DNA of 64,000 nucleotides, from NCBI RefSeq assembly GCF_037392515.1, contig NC_090280.1:61455504-61519503 (forward strand). The letters are read 5' to 3'. The DNA comes from Haliotis asinina (lineage: Eukaryota; Mollusca; Gastropoda; Lepetellida; Haliotidae). The translations under genes were made by a program, and so were the position numbers. This document shows positions 21,951 to 34,533 of the stretch, in pieces. Position 1 is the first letter of the stretch. Each line of letters opens with the position of its first letter. Below the pieces are notes generated by a model. It was not told the DNA's origin and ran no database searches. It saw only the letters and a list, made by a program, of their open reading frames with translations.

Positions 21951-24900
21951 TCAACATGAATTAGAGTTACTCTCACGTGAGTTCTCTTTACGTGCTTCGC
22001 GCGTTTGTCGGAGGAAGATGATCTCTGCCAGGAAGTATCCCAGACTTCCGAGCGCGAATAGCGCAAGACACACGTACAGTTTGGCGCGCACGCACAACGC
22101 ACCGCCGTAGGCGAAAGTGATCGTGAAACCGATGGCGTTCCATGTGTGGAAATTGGCGAATGCTGCTTCCTGTTTCTCGGGGAACATCATGCCAACCAGA
22201 GCTGTTGATGAAAATTAGTGTTTTATTACGAAAACCAAATTCATGCAATAACTCTAACGTCGTCCATTATAAACGCGAGCCTACGCCCATTTGGTATGGA
22301 ACGCAGAACCGCCACACTTTAACCATATGCTTATCTCAATACAGTCCTCTGTTTATGGCTTTACGCCGCACTCAGCCATATTTCATCCATATGCCACCGG
22401 TCTGTAAATAGTTGAGTCTGCATAGGTGGTTCCAGAGGGGTCACCTTCCCTATTTATGCCGATCCATGCCCGTGTTTTTGATCGCTAAATTGTCAGGTCC
22501 AGACAAGATTATTTACAGACCGAATCTATATAGCTGGAATAATGCTCAATGCGGCGTTATATTACAGCGAACAAACAAACAAAACAAAACTTACTGTTAA
22601 ACTGTGTGTGAAATATTCCAATAGCTATCCCCCACAGTGAAGGTATGATGAAAATTGGCCCAATGAAATCGCTCCTCGGTTTCCATAGGACCAACGTCAA
22701 GAGCATGGCGGCGTTGCATACGATGGAGGCGCCAAACAACACATATCTCCCAGTGTATTTAGCTGCTTGGCTGGTAACGATGGCAACAACAGCAGTGACA
22801 ACGCCATGACACGCCATCACGTACCCCACCATAGAGACACCTAGAGAACAGCTGATGAATGCCTGAAACAAAGTAAATATGTAACGTCAATGCCAGAAAT
22901 TAACCAGTCTCGATTATCAACCAGAACGATTCCATTTGGCGTTTAAGGTAAATTAGCCGTAAGAGTGAGTGGATGAGTTTAGTTTTACGCCGCTTTTAGC
23001 AATATTCCAGCAATATCAAGGCGGGGGGCACCAGAAATCGGCTTCACACATTGTACTCATACGGGGAATCGAGCCCGGGTCCACGTCGTGAGCAAATGCG
23101 TAACCACTAGGCTACCCCATCGCCCCAAAGGAGAGGTGGATGTTGTATAAATGGATAAATGAAATTCGTTACGTTCGGTTCGCTTGACTGAACGATTTAA
23201 TCGGTTCTTGGTTGACTCTGGAAAAGCAAATCATCATTTGTAGACAGTGACGCTATTATGTTGTCTTGAGCAATGATCCAGCAACAGGGGAACCACAACT
23301 CGGTTCCTCTATTCCGCTTATAGCAACAATATCACGGCGGGGACTTCAGAAACAGTATTCGTCATTATACCCATCTGAGTAATCGAACCCGTCTTTGGCG
23401 AACGCTTTAACCACGAGGCTAGCATGTCCTACCACCCTTGTAGATTCTGAAAAGTATAGCACAGTATTTGCCGTAAATTTTTCAGTGCTCATATATTTGG
23501 GCTGCGAGAATCGGTCTTGGTCAAGCCATGCTTGTCGCAAGAAACGACAGAAGAAATCAGGTGGTCAGACTAGTCAGGTAGTCAGACGTGGATGGTCAGT
23601 TGCTCATGATATCGGTCACTTGATTGTCCCGTCCAGACTCTGTTATTTACAGATCGTCGTCATGTAGCTAGAACATTGTCGAGTGGGATGTTACACATCT
23701 ACCAAAGCATTTGACCTGAACAAATTGGCATGGTCGTTGTACCAAGTTCATTCGTAATAGTCGTGCCATGAATTCATGAGTGACTTAATTTGCTTGCCAA
23801 TAGGTAGGTCACTCAACTTTCAATTCGTTACAGATAATGCACAGTTGACACAGTTGCGATCCTTTCACACTAATTCAATTCTTACTGTCAGCTGCCCCCC
23901 TTATACACAGATGGTTACAGGGTTTTAGGAGATGCGCGAAGGTTCACTGGTTGCTTCTTTAAGCTGTTATGTGCATTATTTCATCAATCAGTCCACATGA
24001 TCAACGATCCATTCGGGGTTCTAAAGACAGCCACAATCAAACCGTATTCCCTCATTCAGGTCCCTCATTTCAACCATATTGACCCTAACATCTAGTACTT
24101 GGGGGTCAAAACATGGTCGAGGTAAAACAAAAACATGTTTCTGTCAAGGGAAGGTGAGTAGCCTAGTGGTTAAAGCGTTTGCTCGTCACGCCAAAGACCC
24201 GGGTTCGATTCCCCACATGGGTACAAAAGCGAATCCCATTTGTAGTGCTCCCCGCGTTATGTTGCTGGAATATTGCTAAAAGTGTTGCGAACACTAACCT
24301 CCCTCAGTCGGGCCTTTCTCAGTCGCGGTCACACGCGTTTAATCTACATAAATACTGCGCCAAGGGACATTGATAAACTCATTCCTTTTCAAAAGCAGTG
24401 CTTTAGAAAATCGTGCTAACCAGATAATGCTACACTGTAGAGGTGGCTATCCATATAGATCATAGAGATCGATAATCGTTAAGTAAATATCGTTCGATTC
24501 TCGATAAATATGGGAGATTTAATTTTGAGCAACAATGCAAATGAACGACAATGAAATGAATGTATTTACTATCACTAACAAAACTAACCTGAACATGATC
24601 CAGAAACAGAGATGAATAACAACCTAACTTAGGTATTGTGATGAAACAAAAATATTACAGCGCAAACGTTTATATGCGATATTATCGATGGCACTATTTT
24701 AATATCGATACTCGTTATTGTTTTCCCTCTCGACGATATTTCTAATTATCGATCCTTTTAGCTTGCCTTGTTAAACTGTGTTGAGGACAGGTGAAAGACC
24801 TCTGACTCACTAACCCACTGATATTTGACCGGTTTACTTTTCTTGACCAGGGCCCGTTCCACTAAGCGGCCTTAACGTAATAGTGACCGCCACTCCCATT

Positions 24901-26218
24901 CTTTGAGATAAACAGTCCAGACTGCTAACATTACCTTGTGGAACATGGCCTATTTCTCACGAACCAATTTCGCTTACGAATTTAAATTGAATAAACAGTC
25001 TGACAGAAAATGTAAATTGTGATTTGCTTGTCTCGTCCAAGGAGCACAAGTTCTACACACTGACGAACACAGGATTTCCATTAGTCTGCATTTATGAGTC
25101 AAACATGAATTTCTATGTGAGTGTGGTTTTACGCCCCACAATCTAGTGACAAACAGCACGAGCATTGGTCTACGCAACTGGGATACGATGACGTGTCAAC
25201 CAAGTCAGCGAGCCTGACCATCCGATCCCGTTAGTCGACTTTAACGACAAACATGAGTTACTTAAGATGCGAATCTTTACGAGTCGAATTTCTAAGAGTG
25301 CTTTACCTTTGTGTAGTCTGCGAAGAGAATGCCCTGACTCATGGCTGCCGACAAGAAGAAGATGACGAGAAGAAGTAGTTTAGGATCCGACAAGGCCGTA
25401 AACCATGACAACAGCGTGCGCCCAATACCCAAGGACTGCTCGGTGCTGTCTTCTGCGCTCGGAGTCTTTTTAAACTGGGGCAGGAAAAACAGTGTTAGGA
25501 CCAACGCAATGACGTCGCACGCCAAAAAAATCCCGAGGAGAGTGTACACTATGTGCGGTTCCGGTTCAGCAAGGTCCGTGGTGATGTTACCGGAAGTGGG
25601 GCAGTCGTCTGCTCCACAAATCTGGGTCACGTTATCGGACTGAACGAGAGAACCTTGTTTGAGCACGAGGGATGAGATGAGGTTGCCCGTCACCTGCGTA
25701 CATTCGTAACACATAAAGAACACGCCGTTCAGTTTGGATAAAACAGCATGAAGTTTCTCTCCTGAAATCTTAGACAGGCGGGTCCCGCTCGCGGTGATGT
25801 ATAATCCCTGGGACGTCCACATAGGTCCGGCGGAGGCCCCGAGTACGACTGACGCGGGGATGAGGGTGGGCCACGTGGGGTAGAAATTGCAGGCTGTGTA
25901 CACACAGTGACACGCCCAAGCTCCCACCAGGCTCCACTTGGGTCCCACAAGCTTTATAAAAGACGGGGTCAAGATGCCGGACAAGATGACAGTTCCGTAC
26001 AGACATGCAAGTGACACTACCCCGAGTCCTTGTTCCTGGTTTAGACTGCTCTGCAGACTCTGTAGAGCTAAGTAGGCGGTGTACGCCGACATGAACGATG
26101 CCGACACCACCAGCGTTTCCCGCCATGACGACCAGAAGCTCTCGCCTCCAGGTGGCGCTTCTTGTGTTGCTAGGTCATGATTTGTGTTTTTGGAGAGCAG
26201 AATCCCGTCTTCATTCAT
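21951..26218 (-). CDS. UNC93A: UNC93A-like major-facilitator membrane protein (about 476 aa)
   Basis: Coding exons on the minus strand: 26218-25307, 22862-22595 and 22201-21951 (stop TGA 21953-21951). All borders are AG/GT and the frame is kept. The ATG lies in an exon that starts at an acceptor just upstream (26239). Residues 35-55 are the first membrane span and QSLQSSLNQEQGLG (52-65) is the family signature. PASVVLGASAGPMW (121-134) matches the fourth-span region. The large extracellular loop has N-glycosylation sites at Asn196 and Asn211 and the cysteine pair C201/C206. Exon 2 carries VGYVMACHG and KYTGRYVLFG. Exon 3 carries EKQEAAFANF, conserved in vertebrate UNC93A as I recall it. Length fits the family (457 in human). 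UNC93A is an orphan transporter-like plasma-membrane protein of unclear substrate. Intact as far as visible. Confidence 0.93.
22350..22575. repeat. Two truncated family-1 SINEs in foldback arrangement
   Basis: A minus piece (TTTACGCCGCACTCAGCCAT ... GGTCTGTAAATAG) faces a plus piece (TTGTCAGGTCCAGAC ... ATAGCTGGAATAATGCTC) within UNC93A intron 2. The pair can form a long imperfect hairpin. Confidence 0.65.
22965..23132 (-). repeat. SINE family 2
   Basis: GAGTTTAGTTTTACGCCGCT, GGGAATCGAGCCCGGGTC and AACCACTAGGCTACCCCAT with CGCCCC at the end. Nearly full length. Confidence 0.88.
23305..23432 (-). repeat. SINE family 2, diverged
   Basis: CGCTTATAGCAACAATATCA, GTAATCGAACCCG and CGCTTTAACCACGAGGCTAG. 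Confidence 0.72.
23499..23702 (+). repeat. SINE family 1, diverged
   Basis: AGCCATGCTTGTCGCAAGAA, CAGGTGGTCAGACTAG, CTTGATTGTCCCGTCCAGAC and TTATTTACAGATCG. Confidence 0.7.
23703..24149 (-). other. UNC93A intron 1, unannotated part
   Basis: No exon or repeat recognised. Confidence 0.45.
24150..24312 (+). repeat. SINE family 2
   Basis: GTAGCCTAGTGGTTAAAGCG, GACCCGGGTTCGATTCCCC and TTGCTGGAATATTGCTAAAA. The tail is altered (CTCCCTCAG). Confidence 0.85.
24313..24845 (-). other. UNC93A intron 1, unannotated part
   Basis: AT-rich, with several ATCGAT/GATAATCG-type words between 24460 and 24760 that could be a decayed palindromic element. Nothing firm. Confidence 0.4.
24846..24951. mobile_element. 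MITE with GGGCCCGTTCCAC ends
   Basis: CAGGGCCCGTTCCACTAAGC at the left and TTGTGGAACATGGCC at the right are imperfect inverted repeats, of the same family as 11262 and 48063 but more decayed. Confidence 0.6.
25116..25270 (-). repeat. SINE family 1, internally shortened
   Basis: GTGAGTGTGGTTTTACGCC, CAACCAAGTCAGCGAGCCTG and CATCCGATCCCGTTAGTCG. It ends about 35 bases from the UNC93A exon 1 donor. Confidence 0.78.
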
Positions 26219-26335
26219 ATTTCCGTTGAAACGTCACGCCTGAAACAAATGTATGTAAAAATCAAATTAGATAAACATTGACTGTGTCTTATCGAATATC
26301 GTTAAAAGACAGCGCGTCATTTGCTAAAACCTGCC

Positions 26336-26700
26336 TGAGTGAGTTTAGTTTTACACCGCACTCAGCAATATTCCAGCAATATGGTGGCGGTTTCTAGATA
26401 ATATAGTCTGGACCAGGCGACCCAGCATCAACCAAGTCAGCGAGTCTGAGCACGCGACCACGTCAGTCGCCTCTTACAGCAAGCGCAAGCATGGGTTGCT
26501 GAATATCTAGTCTACCCTGAATCTTCACGGTCTGAGAATCTAGAGATCTACAGCATGAGCATCCATTTGCGCGTTTGGGATATAACCATGTGTTCGCCAA
26601 GTCAGTGAGTCTGACCACTAGATCCCCTTACTCGCCTCTTGCGACAAGTATGGGTTACTGAAGGTCAGTATTCTAACCCTAACCTTCACTGGGTTTAAAG
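26336..26700 (-). repeat. Two adjacent family-1 SINEs
   Basis: The first runs from GAGTGAGTTTAGTTTTACAC to CTGAATCTTCACGG (about 26530). The second continues with TCTACAGCATGAGCATCC, CAAGTCAGTGAGTCTGACCA and ACCTTCACTGGG. Both are in the 5' intron of UNC93A. Confidence 0.8.
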
Positions 26701-27353
26701 GCAGAGCAAATGGTAATTCATACCTAATAACCTTGAGATATAACACACTCGACGACCGACGACCACACCGTCAGCACATCTGTTACCTCTGGCGGCAACG
26801 GGTGCAAGACGTTTGCTTCGGCACGAACACCAACCACTATCCGGGTAGCTCCCGTTAACGTTGACGCCAATATCTGAATGTTTTTTCGTTTTGTTTTGTT
26901 TTGGATTTTTTTTTAAAGAAACAAAAAACCTTACCTCTACTTACTGTTTTAATAACAAAGGTTCGAGGCAGCATATTGCAACGCGTCGCGTCCTTCATAT
27001 GCATGCAAAATACATACTTCTGTTTGTATGAATATTGATATCTTTGCCACAGAAATCGATTCTCATTATGTCAAGATATTATAGATATGAATATAAATTG
27101 CACACAAATTGAACATGGCTCTAGGTACACACGTGGTACACGTGGTACACACGGCACTTCAGATTATTTTGCACTGCGTTGCCGCGTATTTCATTTTTTG
27201 ATATTATGTCTTATCAAATTCGGTTCACTGGAGATAATAATGTTTACAAACATGTAAGAAATATTTAATGTCTTAGTGACGTGTTTATCAGCTGAATCAT
27301 GGTGAGGTTAAAGTGACCGAAACTATGCTTGGTTTGTGTGCCATAATACATTG
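26701..27353 (-). other. UNC93A 5' intron or upstream DNA
   Basis: A T-rich run at 26883-26920 and ACACGTGGTAC repeats at 27130-27150. No gene or repeat family recognised. Confidence 0.45.
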
Positions 27354-28005
27354 AAATGGCACTGATAAAATATTTCAGAGCTCACGTGGCACCCGTAGAA
27401 TTATACAAATAATACCCACCATATTACCCTCAATATTTTTTTGACCAATTTAAAATACTGATAAGCAGTTTGTGCACACCAGGAATCTATCTGTTGGTAC
27501 ACTCAATCTCACAGCTTAACATGGACGTGGCCATTTTGAATTCCACTGCCCATGACAGGAAAGGCCGTTTTGGATGATAACACTGTTTGTGGGGTAACTT
27601 TTATAAAGGTCTGGGACAAATGATAGTGTTCAGGAAATCCTGCTCTCATGTTACGGGTTTCATGATGTTTATAGATTTATTAAACAATGCATGGAAACGA
27701 CATATTGTTGCCAAGTTTCAAGCATCGATCGTCAAAAGGGATGGTTATATTTAATTTAACAAAGGCACACCTAAAATATATGCCTCGTGACCTATGTCAG
27801 TTCTATCTCTAAAGCATGAGAACGGATTGTTAATGATTTATGTATGGGACACCAAGGACAGGCACCTAGTCTGAGCATAGACAACTACTAGGCGTGAAGG
27901 TATATTATTATTTGGGATTATCAGTAGAAATCACATCGTTTGCCTCTCGCCCCCCAAGGCAATAACATGTAAGAGAGGGAGTGTGAGAGAGAGAGATGGC
28001 GATCT
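27354..28005 (+). repeat. 0.65-kb dispersed repeat, copy 1
   Basis: From TGGCACTGAT(A) through CAGTTTGTGCACACCAGGAA, TGGCCATTTTGAATTCCACT and AAAGCATGAGAACGGATTGT to GTGTGAGAGAGAGAG. Copy 2, in the same orientation, is at 44446-45105. The two differ by many substitutions and several indels. It has no open frame and no matching terminal repeats, and both copies end in a GA-rich run. Confidence 0.88.
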
Positions 28006-28145
28006 GGATGCAATCTGGACCAGGAAACCCAGTGACCGACATCATGAGCATGCATGCACTCTCCTTGGAAAAAAACACTATCAAGCAAGTCACCCAGTCT
28101 CGCCAACCGTTCCATTTGGTCGGCTAAGACAAGCACGATTTGCAT
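28006..28145 (-). repeat. SINE family 1, strongly diverged
   Basis: ATCTGGACCAGGAAACCCAG, GACATCATGAGCATGC and AAGACAAGCACG preserve the word order only. Confidence 0.5.
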
Positions 28146-28268
28146 AGCACGTCTTTACTCGCCACGTGTTACAATGATTTATATTAACTTCTCGATGTCC
28201 AGAAAAGCATGAACGTGACAGTAATACACACGGGAATATCCGCCTACACATGGCAGTCAAGTACTCAC

Positions 28269-28400
28269 CTCTATCGTCTGAACATGCTCCTCCAGCTATA
28301 ATTACACCACACTGTTTACCGAGTACACCACATACTTCCTTGTGAAATTTGAATCAATGGCCATCGTATCGTGCGACTCGACATGGACTTATCGATCAAA
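28269..28400 (-). promoter_or_regulatory. Candidate 5' non-coding exon of UNC93A
   Basis: On the minus strand, ACGATAGAG|GTGAGTAC (cut at 28269/28268) is a good donor. An upstream non-coding exon is needed because the ATG exon begins with an acceptor at 26240-26241. The upstream limit is not visible. Confidence 0.3.
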
Positions 28401-28744
28401 CAGCCGCGTATGTGAAACACTGACTCGTTATCTCTGTGGCTTACTTTGGTTGGCTTATTTAGCATAAGCTTGTCTGTGTGTAACATATGTGACATCTTGT
28501 GACATCCTGTGCCCTGCCCGACGTTTCATTCGCCAACAGTCACGTGAATTAAGGCGCAGCTGAACTCTCTCATGTAACGAGTGATTGCCCTTTGCATCGA
28601 GTGAAATTTTAATCTCTAAAGTTTACACGGAAAACATGCGTCACGAGTTTTCGTAGCGTGTATTTGTTCCTTTTCCTGATCGCCGCACTTACATGATCTA
28701 GTAACAACGCACGGTCAAATATTACAAGGAGACAGGGCCCTTAC

Positions 28745-28843
28745 TCTCGAAACGTTCGTAGCCCTAAGAATTCTTAACTTTGATCGTAGTCTATGTGTTA
28801 GGAATGGGCTTAAGAAGTTCGTAGGGCTACGAACGTTTCGAGA
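28745..28843. mobile_element. Hairpin MITE, TCTCGAAACGTTCGTAG ends
   Basis: CTCGAAACGTTCGTAGCCCT at the left is mirrored by AGGGCTACGAACGTTTCGAG at the right, with a further TTCTTAA/TTAAGAA inside, about 99 bases in all. It is preceded by CAGGGCCC. Confidence 0.85.
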
Positions 28844-29150
28844 ATACCTAGCCTGGCTTGTGAGTGGATTGTTTACAGCTCGCCGTCTAACAGCTGGAAA
28901 ATTGCTGAAAATCACGGATCTCAAAAACACCCTCTCATTAAACGGCCGTCCTGAACTGACACGTGAAGGTGTGTCTACGTATGTTTGTTTACCGGTGTTG
29001 AAAAGATCTGACGCTAATAAGTATGTCCTGAATGAGGCAATGAAACAAACGCGCACGCCCATGGTCGAATTCGAAATGATTCAGTGTCACGCTACAACAA
29101 GATCAGCCAGCGTATTAAGTTATGTACATAAGAAATGGGGGTGGGAGACT
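28844..29150. other. Spacer, no supported gene
   Basis: A 120-codon open frame (28860-29222, plus) runs into a SINE and shows no family resemblance, so I do not call it a gene. Confidence 0.45.
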
Positions 29151-29312
29151 GTGAGTAATCGACTCTGGGTCACGCAACCAAGTGATCAACAGCATGAGCA
29201 TCGATCTACGCAATTAAGCTAAGACGACGTGTCACCGAACCTCACCGTCCGATCCCGTCCACCGACAAGCATGGGTTGATGAAGGCCTATTCTGACCCGG
29301 ATCTGGACCGCG
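29151..29312 (-). repeat. SINE family 1, 5' part
   Basis: ATCAACAGCATGAGCATCG, CCGTCCGATCCCGTCC and ACAAGCATGGGTTGATGAAG with ACCCGGATC at the end. The tail half is lost. Confidence 0.75.
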
Positions 29313-29849
29313 GTACTCTCCATTCCTTAAACATTATGGAGCAGAGGCCCATTATTTTCAGGAATGGTGAGTTACGGGGATATTCGCCCACTATATATTT
29401 TACCTGGACTGGTCAAATATTTCTTGATAAAGTTTCTAATGTAGACATTTATAAAAACCATCGCAAAATGACTAAAATCATTAAGTGACCCTCTCTCTGT
29501 TGTCCAACCCGATTGACGTGTACACAGCATATAACACGTGTCACGGAAACAAATACTCCCCTTTGATTGTAATGGAGCGCGAAAACAATAGAATGACGTC
29601 ACAGATGTAATTTAGTTTCCGTTCCCTGCCCCATTATCCCAATGTTCATAGGGACCGCTCATAATTTATGGCCAAGGGAGGTGATTTTTATGTAGTTGCA
29701 TGTGAATATGAATGACCCCGCATCTCACCCCTCACCGATTAAAGTTTTGGGGAATGAAAAGATTTCTGAAAAGATTCATATATGAGGACCTGACCCGTTT
29801 CAAGCCGGATTTACGAATGGTGCTTTTACAGCTAACTATTGCCCCTCAT
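29313..29849. other. Spacer without recognised features
   Basis: No gene or repeat recognised. Confidence 0.45.
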
Positions 29850-29985
29850 TACGCTGAAGACTCGGGTTCGATTCCTCACATGGGTTCAATGTACGAAGCC
29901 CATGTCTGGTGTCCCCCGCCGTGATATTGTTGAATTATTGCTAGCGCGGCGTAAAGCCATACTCACTCACTCACAAAACAGTCAC
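29850..29985 (+). repeat. SINE family 2, head truncated
   Basis: ACTCGGGTTCGATTCCTCAC, GTCCCCCGCCGTGATATTG and the ACTCACTCACTCAC tail. Confidence 0.82.
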
Positions 29986-30133
29986 CAGTGGTCATATACA
30001 TGTCGAGCATAGCTAACGTCAGGAGTAACACACTACGTCGCGCTTTGTAGTCAGAGTAACAACAACTACCGTCCTTTTTAAATATTTCAGTATGATGCGA
30101 CTTGGGAATCGAACCATGAACCTTTTACTATTG

Positions 30134-30330
30134 GAGTGAGTGAGTTTAGTTTCACGCCTCACACAGCAATATTCCAGCTATATGGTGGCGGTCTGGACCA
30201 GACTATCCAGTGATCAACAGCATGAGCATCGATCTGCGCAATGGGTAACCGATGACATGTGTCAACCAAGTCAGCGAGCCTGACCACCCGATCCCGTTAG
30301 TCGCCTCTTACGACAAGCATAGTCGCCTTT
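30134..30330 (-). repeat. SINE family 1, near-consensus copy
   Basis: GAGTGAGTGAGTTTAGTTTC, GCAATATTCCAGCTATATGG, CAGCATGAGCATCGATCTGC and ATCCCGTTAGTCGCCTCTTA are all intact. One of the best family-1 copies. Confidence 0.9.
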
Positions 30331-31846
30331 TATTGCATTCACCGTCGGAGCAGACACTCTATTCACTATACCACAAGAGTGGTTGCTTAACATACATGTA
30401 TATATGCTATTAAAGACGCGCTATCTTTCTTGGATGAAGAGAGCTACCTTTCAGCTAGTATACATGTTACTGACTATATACTCACTGCGTGAAACTCTGG
30501 TGTCCAGGTAGGTTTTCACTCACATGCCGTTATAAAAGTGCAGTCTGGAAACGCCTCATGGTAAATAAATCGTATATCGGCCTCGTCCTCTTCGACCCGT
30601 CTCCAGTGGCGCGTCAAGTTCAAGGGTGACCTGCATAAAGCGGGTGAATCGTGAATAGATCGATAGCAATGACGAAACAGCGTATAGTGTATTCTTTGGA
30701 TCAATCAGCATGACTCGGCAATTTTCGTTTACGCACAGTCATTGTCATTGTACTTTTTAGAACAGGATGGTTTGCGCTCAAAGACATTCGTGACGTGTAT
30801 TCAAAAGGACCTACCCATATATGTCAATTCAACCGGTGCAGCTTCCACTCAGGGAACTCTGACTCCCTGCTGCACGTGGGACTCGCGACTCGCGCGATCT
30901 GGCGACAGGACGCGTCACGCTCCATTCAGCAGTTGACACGCTGCTGAAATGTGTTCACAGATCGTGATAACCTGGTAAACGATTAAACACAGTGAACACT
31001 CGTGAAAATTTGATGGGTGCATAAATATAAGATGTCTTCTTGACACGAACTAACAAACCACTTCATAACGAATCATTTAGGAAAGGAGGGCCATTTTGTT
31101 CTCAAGCAATACCTATATGTTAACGTTAAGTGACATGACATGAAATATTCTTAAAACGACAACCGTTGGCGTTGTCAAAGATAGTGAGCTTACAAGAGGG
31201 TGGCGTGCAACCCCCCCTCCCCCTCCCTCCCGAATCCCGAAATAATCGAATATCTAATAATAATACAAAATAACACAAAAATCACAAAGATATTCGAGAA
31301 AACGCTCGATCTGATGTTACATTACTGGAATAAAATGACATCAATAAATGAAAATAGTGAAGGATTGTATTGTGTTTATGAGAGCATGTCCTCCCCACTC
31401 ATCCCAGATCACGAACACCGAATACCATCTGTTTTTACGTTTATTGAGCGCAACTGAATGACTGATAATAATAACAATTAACTGATTTCCCATAAAAGTA
31501 TCAATGGATATGGAAGAGGTATGATCTGTTGTAAATTACTGAAAAAGTAATCTATACGATTTATTATGACAAAGCATTGTTTTCCGATCATCGATATATT
31601 CACAGAAATGTTTAATCTACGTTTCAGTTACTACTAGTATATTATTTGCGCCCGCGTACCACAGTGCTGAGACTACATATCGCACAACACATCCTGCTAA
31701 TTTACCTAAATGGCGACGACAAGCTATTATAATGCAGATTCGGGACATAGATGCTATACAAACATTCAGTGTGGGAAATGTAACGATTAAAAATGATAAG
31801 ATAGCACTGTAAATATTAAATCAGCCATATCAGGATTTAGTTGCTG
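30331..31846. other. 1.5-kb spacer without recognised gene
   Basis: Only short open frames (for example 30516-30704 minus and 31200-31457 plus) with no family likeness. A C-rich run lies at 31211-31233. Confidence 0.45.
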
Positions 31847-32090
31847 GGTGAGTTTAGTTTTACGCCGCACTTCGCAAATTTCCTATATGGCAGCTGTTTG
31901 TGAATAATCAAGTCTGGACCAGACAATCAAGTGATCAACAGCTTGAACACCGATCTGCGCAATTGGGAACAGATGACATGGGTCAACCAAGTCCGAGAGT
32001 CTGCCCACCAGATCCCGTTAGTCACCTCTGACAAGGCGCCAGTTACTGAAGATCATTATTTCAAACCCGGACCTTCAGAACTTAGGTACT
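31847..32090 (-). repeat. SINE family 1
   Basis: GAGTTTAGTTTTACGCCGCA, CAAGTGATCAACAGCTTGAA and CCAGATCCCGTTAGTCACC, with AACCCGGACCTTCAG at the end. Confidence 0.83.
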
Positions 32091-32127
32091 GTTTGAAGCG
32101 GAAATGCATTCCTTTTTGACCTACAAT

Positions 32128-32255
32128 TCGTTCGCCCGTCACGCTGAAGATTCTCCACACGGGTACAATGTGTGAAGTCCATTTCTAGTGTTCTCTGTCG
32201 TCAATATTGCTGGAAAAGCGGCATGGGACCATACCCACTCGCTACAATCCCAAGC
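32128..32255 (+). repeat. SINE family 2, shortened
   Basis: TTCGCCCGTCACGCTGAAGA, then GGGTACAATGTGTGAAGTCC and ATATTGCTGGAAAAGCGGC. Box A and box B regions are deleted. Confidence 0.7.
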
Positions 32256-33247
32256 GTTTCCTTGGCAGCAATTGTCTACCTTATTAACACAGTTATATCC
32301 GCATTTGGTTCTGAAAGGATAGACCGACAAGGTGAAAATGACGATTAACACGAAACGAAATGCTGTTTATCACCGTTGTATAGAAGGTATATGGGCCTGC
32401 GTAAATACCCCGAGTTATCCATAGTTCCACAAAACCTCAAAATGATGAAATAGGAAAACGCAGGGACAAGGCGTTTAGTTCGAGACAACCGTGACTTTGA
32501 CACATCAGATTTCGACACAACGGTGTTTGATTGTAGAGCCAAGTTTGAATGTTTATTGAAAAGGTCAAAGAACAATGTTAAATTATTCTAGAATAAAAGT
32601 TTTACTATTCTATGAATTTGATGATGAAGAAATACATTTTATGATCACAGATTTAACCTACTCGTGAATACCACAAGGTCAGAAATGCATATATAGAAAT
32701 TCCCTTGGAAAACATGAAAGACGCATAACCACTAGACAAACACCCTTTTAAAATCATGAAAACAACGGTTATATTATACTGCCATCTACCTATTGCATTC
32801 AAGTTGCCACGATCTAATAAAACTGCTGAAAGCAGTTTCATTAATATTTCGACCTACTGTGCAAATGAAACAGTCTTGCCGAAACATGATCCTAAATATC
32901 TGATAGTTCGGGTAAGGTATGCAGTTCACTTCAAGCACCTGTTAGCACATTAATTACGAGTGTTTATCAAACAAACACCCTAAAGATAAGCTTGTCCTTA
33001 GAGAACACTAGAGCCCTCTTAGTGGAACCGGTTATTATTGAAATGTAAATGTATGTGCTTAATATTCCTTGTTTTATGTCGTGGAGGGTTACCAGTGGTG
33101 ACCCAAATTTCATGACAATGTGACTTTGTTCGTATCTGGTGCAATCACACTCTGTCATTAATCGATCGGTCAACACATATTTGCCCTTTGCGTTACTTAA
33201 AAAGCTGCCAAATTACAGTAAGGTAAGTGTATAGAAGAAGGTAAGTT
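32256..33247. other. 1-kb spacer without recognised gene
   Basis: AT-rich, with nothing recognised on either strand. Confidence 0.45.
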
Positions 33248-33425
33248 GGTTTCTACGCCGCTTTTGATATTATTAACGTCGATTTTGGCATTACTAATGG
33301 CAGTATCACGGGGAACACCAGAGAGAGACTTTAAACGTGGTCTCCATGTGAAGATTCGAAACCGGGTCACCGGCGTGGCGAGCGGACTCTTTAACCACTG
33401 AGCTACCCTGCTGTCCCTCATTCTC
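33248..33425 (-). repeat. SINE family 2, diverged
   Basis: TTTCTACGCCGCTTTTGATA, AGATTCGAAACCGGGTCACC and TTTAACCACTGAGCTACCC. A head fragment of family 1 (AAGATCCAGGTTAGAG) follows at about 33435. Confidence 0.72.
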
Positions 33426-33439
33426 CACATCGGTAAAGA

Positions 33440-34533
33440 TCCAGGTTAGAGTTGATCTTCAGTAACACGTGCTTTGGAAGACGTAGATTGACGCTGTAAT
33501 GAGGTCAATCACTGGATTCAAACCTAAGCGCCCTGGTTTCATGAACCAGTTCAGACAATAACCTACTTTTCAGCCGATCCGAATTTTCTCGCGTGAAAGT
33601 GAAAAGAGACAGTACGACAACTATGTTTTAATGGTTTTATGGTTCATAAGAAAAGGGTATTTACAAATAAATTTTAATTTTAAACTTTGAAAAAAATTCG
33701 TATTTCTATTCTTAATGGCTAAGTTTAGGCAGACAAAACAGACTGACACTGTTTGATGAGGTCGTAAAATGTTTTACAATTTATATGGTTCGCTGGCTGC
33801 ACCTGTTATGAGTTCTTTACACTTGTTAAATGCATCTCTATACAATGTGTACAATATCAAGGCCATACAGGACCGTCAAACGTTTCTAACGACCTGGTCT
33901 CGTTTTGAGTTTTTCATGATTTCCAGATTCCCGTTTGCCAGCGCTATATGTCGCGTTTGCATGGATTGGACGGAGCGTAGTGTTGCAATATACAAGTGAA
34001 AGAATATATCAAAATAATACTGATCAATACCTTTGTATACAGTTAAATGAGTTGGTCTCAAAATTCTGGACTGGGTATTGTACTAGGTTGCGCAGTAGGG
34101 CGGAACCCAGTCAGAAGGGAAGAGACTCTTGTGTTGTCAATGTTTTAACATGGTCTGGTGCAGACTGGAATATTTACTTCATATAGTTGGACCATAGCCG
34201 CGCGCGACGTTATACAACAAGAAAAAGAAACAAACACATGAATACAGCCTATTTCTAGCAGTCCAAGAAAACTTAGCCTCGGTACTTTTCGTTACACTCC
34301 ACTACCGAGACTCAGTTTACTTTGACTGCCATTTCTGGTGGCCCGGTCGTGAACAAGTGGGAACATCTTCAACCATACCATATATAGAAGGTGACCCAGT
34401 CCCCTACTTCCGGTTGCTACGCCACGATGCGACTGAAATACTGTTAACATACCCTCAGAAACTATGATAAGAAGTTCCATCCAAGGATTTGACCCGTTGC
34501 CAAAGGCGACGTCTATAGTGGTGGCAAATCCTC
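33440..34533. other. 1.1-kb spacer without recognised gene
   Basis: The open frame 33769-33999 (plus) is isolated and lacks family features. No repeat recognised. Confidence 0.45.

Noticed and set aside
21628-22110. 160-codon plus frame
   Set aside because: Overlaps the UNC93A last exon and its 3' flank in antisense and starts in a SINE. No family likeness.
28860-29222. 120-codon plus frame
   Set aside because: Runs from a MITE flank into a family-1 SINE and resembles no family.
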